Assembly (NCBI RefSeq): GCF_000515335.1
Contig: NZ_KI911563.1
Span: 139,735-203,734, forward strand
Direction: 5' to 3'
DNA length: 64,000 nt
DNA from: Cohnella panacarvi Gsoil 349
GTDB taxonomy: Bacteria > Bacillota > Bacilli > Paenibacillales > Paenibacillaceae
The notes beneath the pieces were generated by a model. It had not been told where the DNA came from, did no database searches, and saw nothing but the letters and a program-made list of their open reading frames with translations. Below, piece by piece: positions 1 to 11,377 of this stretch; position 1 is the stretch's first letter; each line of letters begins with the position of its first letter. The translations under genes and the position numbers were made by a program.

Positions 1-2165
1 AGGAAGCGCAGCAAGCCGTTCGCCGCTTCGATCAGAAGCGCGACGCGCTCGTATCCCGGCGCGATACGATCAAGGAGCTGCAGGATGACTACGACGGCTT
101 CCAGCACGGCGTTCGCGAAGTGCTCAAGGCGTCGAAGCGCGGCAACTTGCACGGCGTGCATGGCGCGGTGGCGGAGCTCGTCAGCGTGCCGGCCAACCTG
201 GAGACGGCGATCGAGACGGCGCTCGGCGGCGCGTTGCAGCATATCGTCATGGAAGACGAGAAATGCTCCCGTACGGCCATCGCATACTTGAAGCAACGTC
301 AGTCGGGGCGCGCCACGTTCCTGCCGCTCGACGTCATCCGTCCGCGCACGCTGCCGGACAGCGACAGACGTCAGCTCGAGCAACTGGAAGGATTCATCGG
401 GATCGGAGCGGAGCTGGTCGGTTCCGAACCGAAATACGCGAATATCGTCAGCAGCATGCTCGGCAACGTGCTCATCTCGGAGACGTTGGAGCAAGCGAAC
501 AAGATCGCCTCGAGGCTGCAGTACCGTTACCGCGTCGTTACGCGCGAAGGTGATATCGTCAACGCGGGCGGCTCGATGACGGGCGGCAGCTTGCAGAAGA
601 AGTCTTCGAGCTTGCTCGGGCGTCAGCGTCAGCTAGACGATCTGGCGCGCGAGATCGCGGAAGCCGAGAACGCGCAAGCGCTGGCTCGCGCGGAAGTGGA
701 CGACCTGAAGAAGCAAATCTCGCTTGTCGCTCACCATATCGAGCAATTGCGGGATCAAGGAGAGAAAGAGCGGCTTAACGAGCAACAGGTAGCTGCGGAG
801 CGTCAACAGCTTCACCAGGAAGAGAAGCAGCTCGAAGAGCAGCAAACCGCGCTGACGATGGAGAAGGCGGCTTTCGACGCCGAGGCGAGCAGCCTGTCGA
901 CGACGCGCGAAGAGGTGGATGCCAGGCTTGCGGCGCTTGTCGTCGAAGAAGAGCGAATCCAAGCGCGCATCCGCGAAGCGGAAGAGCTCCGCCGCCGCAG
1001 CGCGAGCGAGAAGGAAGAGCTTCAATCGGCTCTGACCGAACTGAGGATCGCGATCGCAAGGCTCGAGCAAGATCGCGGCGCGATTGACGAGCAGGCGGCG
1101 CGGGGAAGATCGGAACTGACAAGGTTGTCGGCCGAGCTGAAACAGCTGCAAGAGTCGCTCTCTCTTAACGCGGAAGAGAACGCGCGCAACGAGGAGCAGC
1201 TCGCTCAGCAGAAGGAGCGCTTGAACGAATTGCGCATCCAGAAGAAGCAACTGACGGAGAATATCGAGTTTAAGCGCGCGGACCGCGCGGAGAAGCAGCG
1301 CGAGCTCGAACGCAAAGAAGGCGAGACGAGAGATCAGCGGACGAAGCTGCGATCCGTCGAGGAAGGCATGCGCCAAGCGGAAATCGCCGTCAACCGGATG
1401 GACGTCGAGCTGGATAACCTGCTGCGTAAGCTGAGCGAGGAATACGAACTCGGCTTCGAGCTGGCGAAGGCGAAATATCCGGTGCCGGAAGATATCGTCG
1501 GCACGCAAAACGAAGTGCGCGATATGAAACGCAAAATTATCGCGCTCGGGGACGTCAACCTGGGTGCGATCGAAGAATACAAGCGCGTTTACGAACGGTA
1601 CCAGTTCCTGTCGGAGCAAGAGAACGACTTGATCGAGGCGAAGACGAAGCTGCATGGCATCATTCGCGAGATGGACGAAGAGATGTCCAAACGGTTCTTG
1701 ACGACGTTCTCCGAAATCCGCAAGCATTTCGTCGTCGTGTTCTCGAGGATGTTCGGAGGCGGTCGCGCTGATCTGATCTTGGCAGATCCGGATAAACCGC
1801 TCGATACCGGCATCGACATCGTCGCGCAGCCGCCAGGCAAGAAGTTGCAAAACTTGCAGCTCCTTTCCGGCGGAGAGCGCGCGTTGACGGCAATCGCGCT
1901 GTTGTTCGCGATACTGAACGTGAAGCCGGTGCCGTTCTGCGTGCTCGACGAAGTCGAAGCCGCGCTCGACGAGGCGAACGTCTCGCGTTACGCCCAATAC
2001 ATGCGCGAATTCTCGGATTCGACGCAATTCATCGTCGTTACCCACCGCAAAGGCACGATGGAAGAAGCGGACGTGCTGTACGGCGTAACGATGGAAGAGG
2101 GCGGCGTATCGAAGCTCGTGTCCGTCCGTCTGGAGGATACCGAGGAAATGACGGCCACGGCATAA
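1..2165 (+). CDS. smc: Chromosome segregation ATPase SMC (C-terminal part; 5' end outside window)
   Basis: The reading frame is already open at base 3, so the N-terminal head (Walker A) and first coiled coil lie upstream of the window. About 720 codons are visible. The hinge domain comes first (roughly visible residues 45-165, with the glycine-rich segment GSMTGGS near its end). A long Glu/Gln/Arg-rich coiled coil follows, about residues 190-540. The C-terminal ABC head has the signature LLSGGERALTAIALL (near base 1860) and Walker B plus D-loop (FCVLDEVEAALDEAN, near base 1935). SMC dimers with ScpAB organise and condense newly replicated chromosomes. ftsY follows 36 bp downstream in the same direction, the same order as in B. 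subtilis. Identification is very secure; only the start is unknown. Confidence 0.97.
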   Translation, partial: EAQQAVRRFDQKRDALVSRRDTIKELQDDYDGFQHGVREVLKASKRGNLHGVHGAVAELVSVPANLETAIETALGGALQHIVMEDEKCSRTAIAYLKQRQSGRATFLPLDVIRPRTLPDSDRRQLEQLEGFIGIGAELVGSEPKYANIVSSMLGNVLISETLEQANKIASRLQYRYRVVTREGDIVNAGGSMTGGSLQKKSSSLLGRQRQLDDLAREIAEAENAQALARAEVDDLKKQISLVAHHIEQLRDQGEKERLNEQQVAAERQQLHQEEKQLEEQQTALTMEKAAFDAEASSLSTTREEVDARLAALVVEEERIQARIREAEELRRRSASEKEELQSALTELRIAIARLEQDRGAIDEQAARGRSELTRLSAELKQLQESLSLNAEENARNEEQLAQQKERLNELRIQKKQLTENIEFKRADRAEKQRELERKEGETRDQRTKLRSVEEGMRQAEIAVNRMDVELDNLLRKLSEEYELGFELAKAKYPVPEDIVGTQNEVRDMKRKIIALGDVNLGAIEEYKRVYERYQFLSEQENDLIEAKTKLHGIIREMDEEMSKRFLTTFSEIRKHFVVVFSRMFGGGRADLILADPDKPLDTGIDIVAQPPGKKLQNLQLLSGGERALTAIALLFAILNVKPVPFCVLDEVEAALDEANVSRYAQYMREFSDSTQFIVVTHRKGTMEEADVLYGVTMEEGGVSKLVSVRLEDTEEMTATA

Positions 2166-2201
2166 AGAGACGGCCGGGCGATAGGGTGGAGGAAAGAGAC
2201 G

Positions 2202-3200
2202 ATGAGTTTTTTCAAAAAGCTGAAGGAAGCGATCTCCGCCAAGACGGAAGCGGTAACGAGCAAGTTCATCGGCGGACTCGCGAAGACGCGCGACGCGTTC
2301 GGCAAAGTCGGCGAGCTGTTCACGCTCCGCAAGAAAATCGACGAAGCTTTCTTCGAGGAGCTGGAAGAGATTCTGATCGGCGCCGACGTCGGCGTGAATA
2401 CGGTCATGGAGCTCATCGACGAGTTGCGCGACGAGGTGAAAAAGCGCAAAATCGAAGATCCGGCGGAGCTTCAACCGATCTTGTCCGAGAAGCTGACCGA
2501 CATGCTGCGGGGCAACGGGGAAGAAGCGGGGCTTAATAGCAATCCGAACGGCATTACCGTCATTCTGTTCGTCGGCGTGAACGGCGTAGGCAAGACGACG
2601 ACGATCGGCAAGCTGGCCTGGCGCTACAAGCAACAAGGGAAGAACGTGCTGCTTGCCGCTGGCGATACGTTCCGCGCGGGCGCGATCGAGCAGCTTGAAG
2701 TGTGGGGTCAGCGCGTCTCGGTCGACGTGATTAAACAGCATTCCGGTTCCGACCCTGCGGCTGTCATGTTCGATGCCGTTCAAGCGGCCAAGCAGCGCAA
2801 TGTGGATGTCCTTATTTGCGATACGGCCGGACGGCTGCAGAACAAATCGAACCTGATGGAGGAGCTTTCCAAGATCCACCGGGTCATCCAGCGGGAAATT
2901 CCCGGCGCGCCTCACGAGACGCTTCTCGTGCTGGACGCGACGACGGGACAGAACGCACTGCAGCAAGCGAAGCTGTTCGGCGAGAAGAGCGGCGTCACCG
3001 GGCTCGTGCTCACGAAGCTCGACGGCACGGCGAAGGGCGGCATCGTGATCGCGATCCGCAACGAGCTGGCGTTGCCGGTGAAGTTCGTCGGCCTCGGCGA
3101 GAAAATGGACGATCTGCAGGAATTCGATGCCGATCAATTCGTGCACGCGCTGTTCGCCGGATTCGTGCAGGATGAAGAGCCGCAAGACGAGTCGCAGTAG
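2202..3200 (+). CDS. ftsY: Signal recognition particle receptor FtsY
   Basis: 332 residues. This SIMIBI GTPase is the membrane receptor that docks Ffh-bound ribosomes at the Sec translocon. The N domain is residues ~1-110. The G domain shows G1 GVNGVGKTTT (~residue 125), the dRAGAxEQL-type motif (FRAGAIEQL), G3 DTAGR (~206) and G4 TKLDG (~271). The N-terminal acidic A domain of E. coli FtsY is essentially absent, as usual in Firmicutes. The ATG is preceded by a GGAGGAAAG Shine-Dalgarno. The gene ends 18 bp before a strong intrinsic terminator, so smc-ftsY looks like the end of a transcription unit. Confidence 0.97.
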   Translation: MSFFKKLKEAISAKTEAVTSKFIGGLAKTRDAFGKVGELFTLRKKIDEAFFEELEEILIGADVGVNTVMELIDELRDEVKKRKIEDPAELQPILSEKLTDMLRGNGEEAGLNSNPNGITVILFVGVNGVGKTTTIGKLAWRYKQQGKNVLLAAGDTFRAGAIEQLEVWGQRVSVDVIKQHSGSDPAAVMFDAVQAAKQRNVDVLICDTAGRLQNKSNLMEELSKIHRVIQREIPGAPHETLLVLDATTGQNALQQAKLFGEKSGVTGLVLTKLDGTAKGGIVIAIRNELALPVKFVGLGEKMDDLQEFDADQFVHALFAGFVQDEEPQDESQ

Positions 3201-3218
3201 AGTAGCTCATAACTCTTG

Positions 3219-3243
3219 GTCAGCCCTCGGGGCTGACTTTTTT
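3219..3243 (+). terminator. Intrinsic terminator after ftsY
   Basis: Perfect 8-bp stem GTCAGCCC / GGGCTGAC with a 3-nt loop, followed by six T. It lies 18 bp after the ftsY stop. Confidence 0.9.
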
Positions 3244-3249
3244 GCGTTC

Positions 3250-3516
3250 TTTGAACGATATCCCCTTCGCTCAGGAAAGAGGAAACTTCGGCAATTCTGA
3301 GTAACGGGGATATCGATATAAAGGACTGAGCAATAACGACCAATCGACAGTTATTTGAGATATTACGTGCCCTAATAATAAAATAACTACAGATCGATTG
3401 TTATTTGAACGAGATTACGCCGGATTACCGATTTCCACTCCGAATACCTGCGAATTGTTGTTATTTACGGGCAAGGTGGGATTTTTAGAGAAAATAGATG
3501 CAATTGGTTGTTATCT
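3250..3516 (+). repeat. Composite intergenic repeat, family A, copy 1
   Basis: A non-coding block directly after the ftsY terminator. It opens with a 60-bp imperfect dyad at 3256-3315 (arms CGATATCCCC and GGGGATATCG, inner CTCAG/CTGAG). Four A/T-rich modules follow, each ending in GTTATTT or GTTATCT. The G of these motifs falls at 3350, 3400, 3460 and 3510 (spacing 50, 60, 50). The first two modules are themselves dyads (AATAAC...GTTATT around 3332-3356, and AAATAAC...GTTATTT around 3381-3406). The same blocks in the same order and spacing recur at 6101-6374. No coding potential is seen. Confidence 0.85.
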
Positions 3517-3592
3517 AGCTTACGCGCAGAGAGATCGCCAATGTTTACGAACCTAGATTCCTTGGGATTAGGTGGGCTGCAAGAAAGATGTT

Positions 3593-3671
3593 AAGGTAAA
3601 TGCCTTGACATCTCAATCGCTATTGCGTATCATAAGGAACGTAGATGGGCTGTAAAGGTATTTTCCTTGAC
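3593..3671 (+). promoter_or_regulatory. Pair of related 17-bp dyads around the ylxM promoter (possible operator)
   Basis: AAGGTAAATGCCTTGAC at 3593-3609 and AAGGTATTTTCCTTGAC at 3655-3671 match at 14 of 17 positions. Each contains the dyad AAGG...CCTT, and each is preceded by GGGCTG. The first overlaps the -35 box; the second lies in the untranslated leader, about 25 bp before the ylxM start. The layout resembles an operator pair, but no regulator is known; YlxM itself is an HTH protein. Confidence 0.4.
3605..3633 (+). promoter_or_regulatory. Sigma-A promoter for ylxM-ffh
   Basis: TTGACA (3605-3610), 17-bp spacer, TATCAT (3628-3633). This is a near-consensus housekeeping promoter about 65 bp upstream of the ylxM start, just after the family A repeat block. 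Confidence 0.8.
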
Positions 3672-3696
3672 TTGGTTTACGAAGGGAGCAGCCGAC

Positions 3697-4056
3697 GTGC
3701 ACGGACAGAACGCGCTGGAGAAGACGAACCGCATGAACGTGTTGTTCGATTTTTACGGGCCGTTATTGACGGAGAAGCAGCAGACGTTCTTGAAATGTTA
3801 CTTTCACGACGATTATTCGCTCGGCGAAATCGCCGCGGACTTCGACATTAGCCGTCAGGCGGTGTACGAGCATCTGAAGCGGGCGGAGCAAGCGCTGGAA
3901 GATTACGAGTCGAAGTTGCGGCTTGCGGAGCGCCATCATCAGATCCAAGCCGGCTTGGACCAGCTCGAGAAGCAAATTTCTGAGCTGCGGCCCGACACCC
4001 GCGACAACATACAACGGACAATCAACCTGCTCAGGGGAGCAGAAGCGAATAGTTAA
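3697..4056 (+). CDS. ylxM: YlxM family HTH protein (UPF0122), SRP-associated
   Basis: 119 residues from GTG 3697. That start has a GAAGGGAG ribosome-binding site 8 bp upstream; the longer frame from TTG 3667 does not. The protein is a short sigma-70 region 4-like helix-turn-helix ([20 protein letters not shown], residues ~40-60) followed by a C-terminal helix ([16 protein letters not shown]...). It is nearly always linked to ffh. In several Firmicutes and in streptococci it has been implicated in SRP assembly or regulation. It is co-directional with ffh, 36 bp upstream. Whether it binds DNA or RNA cannot be told from sequence. Confidence 0.9.
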   Translation: MHGQNALEKTNRMNVLFDFYGPLLTEKQQTFLKCYFHDDYSLGEIAADFDISRQAVYEHLKRAEQALEDYESKLRLAERHHQIQAGLDQLEKQISELRPDTRDNIQRTINLLRGAEANS

Positions 4057-4092
4057 CAACGGTATCCGTTCTTAAGAAGGGGGGATGAGCTT

Positions 4093-5478
4093 ATGGCGTT
4101 CGAAGGATTGACATCTCGACTGCAGAACGTGTTCGGCAAGCTGAAGGGCCGCGGCAAAGTATCGGAAGACGACGTGAACGAAGCGATGCGGGAAGTGCGT
4201 CTTGCGTTGCTCGAAGCGGACGTTAACTTCAAAGTCGTCAAAGATTTCATCGCCAAAGTGAAAGAACAAGCGCTCGGGCAAGAGGTTCAGAAGAGCTTTA
4301 CTCCGGCGATGGTCATTATCGATATCGTCAACAAAGAGCTGACCGAGCTGATGGGCGGCACGCAAGAGAAGCTTGCGAAGTCGAACAAGCCTCCGACGGT
4401 CGTCCTGATGGCCGGTTTGCAAGGCGCGGGTAAGACGACGCTGACCGGCAAGCTCGCGAAGCTGCTGCTGACGCAGAAGAACAATCCGCTCCTCGTCGCG
4501 GGCGACATATACCGTCCGGCGGCGATCAAGCAGCTCGAGGTGCTCGGCGGACAGATCGGCGTACCGGTATTCACGCTGGGCGACCAGGTCAGCCCCGTCG
4601 AGATCGCGAAGCAAGGCGTCGCGAAGGCGAAGGCCGAGGGGTACGATTATGTGCTTATCGATACGGCGGGCCGCTTGCAGATCGACGAAGAGCTGATGCA
4701 GGAAATCAAGGATATTCATTCGGCTGTCGAACCGGACGAAGTGTTGCTCGTCGTCGACGCGATGACCGGCCAAGAAGCGGTCAACGTCGCGAAGAGCTTC
4801 CACGAGCAGCTCGCCCTCACCGGCGTCGTGCTGACGAAGCTCGACGGCGATACGCGCGGCGGGGCGGCGCTGTCGGTCAAAGCCGTTACCGGCTGCCCGA
4901 TCAAATTCGCCTCCACGGGCGAGAAGATCGATCAGCTCGAAGCGTTCCATCCGGACCGGATGGCGTCGCGGATTCTCGGCATGGGCGATATGCTGTCGCT
5001 CATCGAGAAAGCGCAGACGAACATCGACGCGGAGAAAGCCAAAGAGCTCGAACGCAAGATGCGCACGGCGGAATTCTCGTTCTACGACTTCCTCGAGCAG
5101 ATGGAGCAAGTTCGCAACCTAGGTCCGCTCGAGCAGTTGCTCGATATGATGCCCGGCATGGGCAAGCTGAAGAGCAATCCGAACTTCAAGATCGACGAAA
5201 AGCAGATTAATCGCACCGAAGCGATCGCGAAGTCGATGACCCACGCCGAGAAGCTGAAGCCCGACATCATCAACTACAGCAGACGCAAGCGGATCGCCGC
5301 CGGAAGCGGAACGACGGTCGCCGACGTCAATCGCCTGCTCAAGCAGTTCGAGGACATGAAGAAGATGATGAAGCAATTCTCCGGCATGATGGGTCCGAAC
5401 GGCAAGCCGAAAGGCGGCATGGGCGCGCTGAAGAATATGTTCGGCGGCAAGAACAAAGGGCCGAGATTTCCGTTTTAA
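4093..5478 (+). CDS. ffh: Signal recognition particle protein Ffh (SRP54)
   Basis: 461 residues. This GTPase recognises signal peptides emerging from the ribosome, together with the small cytoplasmic RNA. The N domain starts MAFEGLTSRLQNVFGKLKG. The G domain has G1 GLQGAGKTTLTGK (~residue 107), G3 DTAGRLQ (~190) and G4 TKLDGDTRGG (~249). The Met-rich M domain runs ~300-461, with FLEQMEQVRNLGPL, the RNA-binding NYSRRKRIAAGSGT helix, and a Met/Gly-rich tail (MKKMMKQFSGMMG). Start ATG follows AAGGGGGGATGAG. It is followed by rpsP in the usual order. Confidence 0.98.
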   Translation: MAFEGLTSRLQNVFGKLKGRGKVSEDDVNEAMREVRLALLEADVNFKVVKDFIAKVKEQALGQEVQKSFTPAMVIIDIVNKELTELMGGTQEKLAKSNKPPTVVLMAGLQGAGKTTLTGKLAKLLLTQKNNPLLVAGDIYRPAAIKQLEVLGGQIGVPVFTLGDQVSPVEIAKQGVAKAKAEGYDYVLIDTAGRLQIDEELMQEIKDIHSAVEPDEVLLVVDAMTGQEAVNVAKSFHEQLALTGVVLTKLDGDTRGGAALSVKAVTGCPIKFASTGEKIDQLEAFHPDRMASRILGMGDMLSLIEKAQTNIDAEKAKELERKMRTAEFSFYDFLEQMEQVRNLGPLEQLLDMMPGMGKLKSNPNFKIDEKQINRTEAIAKSMTHAEKLKPDIINYSRRKRIAAGSGTTVADVNRLLKQFEDMKKMMKQFSGMMGPNGKPKGGMGALKNMFGGKNKGPRFPF

Positions 5479-5526
5479 CTAACATAACCATTGCGATTTT
5501 ATTTCATCAAGGAGGTGAAAGTTAAC

Positions 5527-5799
5527 ATGGCAGTTCGTATTCGTCTGAAACGTATGGGTGCTCACAAAGCTCCTTTTTACCGCGTTGTCGTTTCCGATTC
5601 CCGCTCTCCTCGCGACGGACGCTTCATCGAAGAGATCGGCATCTATAACCCGGTCGCTGCGCCAGCGCAAGTTCAAATCGACGAGGAAAAGGCTCTCAAA
5701 TGGCTGCAAAACGGCGCGCAAGCGTCCGATACCGTTCGCAACCTGCTGAGCAAAGCCGGCGTCATGAAGAAATTCCACGAATCCAAGCTCCAGAAGTAA
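5527..5799 (+). CDS. rpsP: 30S ribosomal protein S16
   Basis: 90 residues from ATG 5527, preceded by a strong AAGGAGGTGAAAG site. The frame extends 12 codons further upstream, but that extension contains the ribosome-binding site and is not coding. It starts with the family signature [21 protein letters not shown]16 helps assemble the 5' domain of 16S rRNA. It sits between ffh and khpA, as in Bacillus. Confidence 0.98.
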   Translation: MAVRIRLKRMGAHKAPFYRVVVSDSRSPRDGRFIEEIGIYNPVAAPAQVQIDEEKALKWLQNGAQASDTVRNLLSKAGVMKKFHESKLQK

Positions 5800-5825
5800 T
5801 CGTCCTAATACCGGAGGGTTGAACC

Positions 5826-6059
5826 ATGGAACAATTGATTCGGGTTATCGCCCGAGCACTCGTGGATCATCCGGAAGACGTGCAAATTCAGGTCAAGGAA
5901 GACGCGAGAGGCCTGGTGTACGAGCTTTCCGTTCATCCCGACGATGTCGGCAAAGTCATCGGCAAGCAGGGGCGGATCGCGAAAGCGGTTCGCACGGTAG
6001 TCTCTTCCGCCGCGGTTAAAGAGCGGAAGCGCGTCATCGTGGATATTGTTTCTGATTAA
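5826..6059 (+). CDS. khpA: KH-domain RNA-binding protein KhpA (YlqC)
   Basis: 77 residues, a single type II KH domain. The GxxG loop is visible as IGKQGRIAK, inside the segment DDVGKVIGKQGRIAKAV. KhpA forms an RNA chaperone complex with KhpB (Jag/EloR) that affects cell elongation in streptococci; the role here is inferred from family. It is the last gene of the ylxM-ffh-rpsP-khpA unit, followed within 10 bp by an intrinsic terminator. In B. subtilis ylqD and rimM come next; here the thiamine operon intervenes. Confidence 0.95.
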   Translation: MEQLIRVIARALVDHPEDVQIQVKEDARGLVYELSVHPDDVGKVIGKQGRIAKAVRTVVSSAAVKERKRVIVDIVSD

Positions 6060-6069
6060 CGGCTAAGAA

Positions 6070-6099
6070 ACCGGACCGCAGCGATGCGGCCGGTTTTTT
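6070..6099 (+). terminator. Intrinsic terminator after khpA
   Basis: Stem ACCGG(A)CCGCA / TGCGGCCGGT with a GCGA loop and one bulged A, followed by six T. Confidence 0.9.
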
Positions 6100-6100
6100 G

Positions 6101-6374
6101 TTATTGTAACGATATCCCTCTCGCTCAGGGGAGGAAGCAGGCGGCGGTCGCTTTCCTGAGCGAAGGGGATATCGGGATAAGAAATGAAATAATCGCAACA
6201 TATGATAGTTATTGTGAGCAGATAAGAGCCCATATGAAAAATAACAACAGATCGATAGTTATTAGAGTGCTGTGTCGTCGAATGGCCGCTTTCCGACTCA
6301 AGTAATTGCAAATGGTTGTTATTTTAGCGAGTAACGAGAGTTTTAGAGAAAATAAATGCAAATGGTTGTTATTT
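6101..6374 (+). repeat. Composite intergenic repeat, family A, copy 2
   Basis: Same architecture and orientation as the block at 3250-3516. It opens with a dyad at 6110-6174 whose 20-bp arms (CGATATCCCTCTCGCTCAGG and the complement of CGATATCCCCTTCGCTCAGG) pair at 18 of 20 positions. The GTTATT modules have their G at 6208, 6258, 6318 and 6368: spacing 50, 60, 50, exactly as in copy 1. Shared blocks include ACAGATCGAT(A/T)GTTATT and TTTTAGAGAAAATA(A/G)ATGCAA. It starts right after the khpA terminator. 6375-6463 shows nothing recognisable. Confidence 0.85.
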
Positions 6375-6463
6375 CGCACATTGCTGCTTCTTCGCTAGCC
6401 GGCTCATGCGCTGGCCGACCAGAGCGCCGAGGTACCGTCCTGCCGCAGCGTACCGCGTTGGGG

Positions 6464-6492
6464 TTGACAGGAAACGAATTCCAAGTTACGAT
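6464..6492 (+). promoter_or_regulatory. Sigma-A promoter for the thiamine operon
   Basis: TTGACA (6464-6469), 17-bp spacer, TACGAT (6487-6492). The predicted start of transcription falls a few bases before the TPP aptamer. Confidence 0.8.
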
Positions 6493-6503
6493 TTGTTTGT
6501 AAA

Positions 6504-6595
6504 TTCCACTAGGGGCGCCCGCATGGGCTGAGATAAGGCTACCGCCTTGGTCCCTTTGAACCTGATCTGGGTCATGCCAGCGTAGGAAAGTGGGC
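6504..6595 (+). promoter_or_regulatory. TPP (THI-element) riboswitch aptamer
   Basis: It carries all the conserved pieces of the thiamine pyrophosphate aptamer in order: 5' strand CCACTAGGGGCGCCC, GGGCTGAGA (6525-6533), a variable P3 arm, then TGAACCTGATCTGGGT (starting about 6557), CATGCCAGCGTAGGAAA and the closing AGTGG (6589-6593), which pairs with CCACT (6506-6510). TPP binding normally turns off the downstream synthesis genes. About 215 nt separate it from thiC, and two hairpins lie between them. Confidence 0.97.
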
Positions 6596-6667
6596 AATGT
6601 TCGTCATACGATCGCGGTACGGTAGCGTGGGCCTATGGGCTCGCCTTGTCGGCATGCCGCGCGTTAA

Positions 6668-9688
<3,021 letters not shown>

Positions 9689-9692
<4 letters not shown>

Positions 9693-10555
9693 ATGGGAAA
9701 CTCGATTTCAAGCTATATGTCATCACGGGAGAAAATTATCATCCGGGACGCAGCATGCTTGAGGTGATGGAAGCGGCATTGAAAGGCGGCGCGGACATCG
9801 TGCAGCTACGGGACAAGGACATCTCCAAGCGGGATTTGCTGGAGAAAGCCAAGAGACTGAAAGACTTAACGGCTAAATACAACGTGCCGCTTATCGTGAA
9901 CGATCATCCGGACGTCGCGCTCGCCATCGACGCGGACGGCGTTCACCTTGGCCAAGACGATATGCCGATCGCGGTCGCGCGCCGAATCATGGGACCCGAT
10001 CGGATCATCGGCATTTCGACCCATCGGATCGAGCAAGCCCGCGAAGCCGAGCAAGCGGGGGCGGATTATATCGGGGTAGGTCCCGTGTACGCGACCGGAA
10101 CGAAACCGGGCAGGCAGCCCGTGACGACCGCATACGTATCCGAGGTTGCCGCAGAGATACGGATTCCGTGGGTCGCCATCGGCGGCATTACGCCCGATAA
10201 CGCGTTCGAGGTGCTGAACGCGGGGGCGAACAGGCTGTGCGTAGTGTCCGCTGTCGTCGGAAGCGAGGATCCCGAAGCGGTATGCCGGCGGTTCATAGCG
10301 TTAATCGAAGCGAGGGATGGGTCGCCGAATGCTTCGGTTGAATCGAAAGCCACGGGAATCTTCGTGACCGTGAACGGCCGGCGATCGCGGACGCAAGCCT
10401 CGACGCTCCTCGAATTGGCAGAGCAGTATGAATTGCAGGATAGGCGGGTCGTGGCCGAGATGGACGGGGAATTCGTTCCGCGCAGAAGCTGGGGCGAAGC
10501 TCCGCTGCGCGTCGGAGCAACGGTTGAATTCGTGCATTTCGTCGGAGGAGGTTGA
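9689..10555 (+). CDS. thiE: ThiE-ThiS fusion: thiamine-phosphate synthase with C-terminal sulfur-carrier domain
   Basis: 288 residues in one uninterrupted frame. Residues ~1-215 are ThiE, which joins HMP-PP and thiazole phosphate to thiamine phosphate: QLRDKD, VNDHPDVALAIDADGVHLGQ, GVGPVYATGTK and the phosphate loop AIGGIT are present. After a short linker (DGSPNASVESKATG), residues ~222-288 are a ThiS ubiquitin-fold carrier: it starts IFVTVNG and ends FVHFVGGG, the diglycine terminus that ThiF adenylates and ThiG uses. ThiE alone is normally ~210-220 residues and ThiS ~66; the sum fits. No separate thiS is seen in the operon. The start ATG overlaps the thiF stop (ATGA). A base error removing a stop codon between two genes is possible, but no ribosome-binding site or start is seen at the junction. 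Confidence 0.9.
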
Positions 10556-11376
10556 TGCGGATGAAGGACACGTTATCGAGCGATCCGCTTGTCATCGGCG
10601 GACATGCGCTTGACTCGCGGTTTTTCCTCGGTACGGGCAGATTCCCGAGCCCGGCCGTCATGCAACAGGCGCTTATGGCTTCGGAAGCAGAGGTCATTAC
10701 GTTCGCGGTTCGCCGCATCAATCTCGAAGAGGTCGCGGACGACAGCGTCCTGCAGCACGTAGCCGATCGCGGCTATATTTATTTGCCGAATACGTCGGGG
10801 TCGAGCAACGCCGACGAAGCGGTTCGCATCGCGCGATTGGCGCGCGCCGCCGGGCTGGGCAATTGGATCAAAGTCGAAATCAGCGCCGATCCGCGCACGT
10901 TGCTGCCGGACCCGATCGAAACGCTGAGAGCGACGGAACGTCTCGTGCAAGAGCAATTCATCGTGCTGCCTTATACGTCGGACGATCCTATCCTATGCCG
11001 CCGCCTGCAAGAAGCGGGAGCCGCAGCCGTCATGCCGGGCGGATCGCCGATCGGGACGGGGCTCGGCCTATTGAATCCTTATAACCTCGGCTTGATCGCC
11101 GAAGAAGCTGTCGTTCCCGTCATCGTGGACGCCGGACTCGGATCCGCGCAAGACGTCGTCCAGGCGATGGAGCTTGGCGCGTCGGGTATTCTGGCCAATA
11201 CGCCGGTCGCCAAAGCGCAAGATCCCGTCGCCATGGCCCGGGCCATGAAACTGGCGGTCGAAGCGGGAAGGCTGTCTTATCTGGCGGGGCGCATTCCGAA
11301 GAGAAGGTATGCGTCGGCCAGCAGCACGTCCGAAGGCTCATTGTACGAGGCCGTAATGGCGGAAGGGAAGGCTTAG
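10555..11376 (+). CDS. thiG: Thiazole synthase ThiG
   Basis: ~273 residues. A TIM-barrel enzyme forming thiazole phosphate from deoxyxylulose phosphate, dehydroglycine and the ThiS thiocarboxylate. Visible motifs are LGTGRFPS, ITFAVRRIN, the Schiff-base lysine in NWIKVEI, LLPDPIETL, VLPYTSDD, MPGGSPIGTG and VIVDAGLG. ATG 10555 overlaps the preceding stop as TGATG, with GGAGG 6 bp upstream; ATG 10561 is an equally acceptable start. The ThiS partner is the C-terminal domain of the gene directly upstream. Confidence 0.97.
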   Translation: MRMKDTLSSDPLVIGGHALDSRFFLGTGRFPSPAVMQQALMASEAEVITFAVRRINLEEVADDSVLQHVADRGYIYLPNTSGSSNADEAVRIARLARAAGLGNWIKVEISADPRTLLPDPIETLRATERLVQEQFIVLPYTSDDPILCRRLQEAGAAAVMPGGSPIGTGLGLLNPYNLGLIAEEAVVPVIVDAGLGSAQDVVQAMELGASGILANTPVAKAQDPVAMARAMKLAVEAGRLSYLAGRIPKRRYASASSTSEGSLYEAVMAEGKA

Positions 11377-11377
11377 C

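Noticed and set aside
633-3185. An 850-codon open frame on the minus strand opposite smc and ftsY
   Set aside because: Composition follows the plus-strand codons in shadow (Arg/Leu/His-rich), no domain is recognisable, and the plus strand encodes well-conserved SMC and FtsY.
6343-6597. Minus-strand 84-codon frame over the thiamine leader
   Set aside because: Lies across a repeat, promoter and riboswitch; no ribosome site or similarity.
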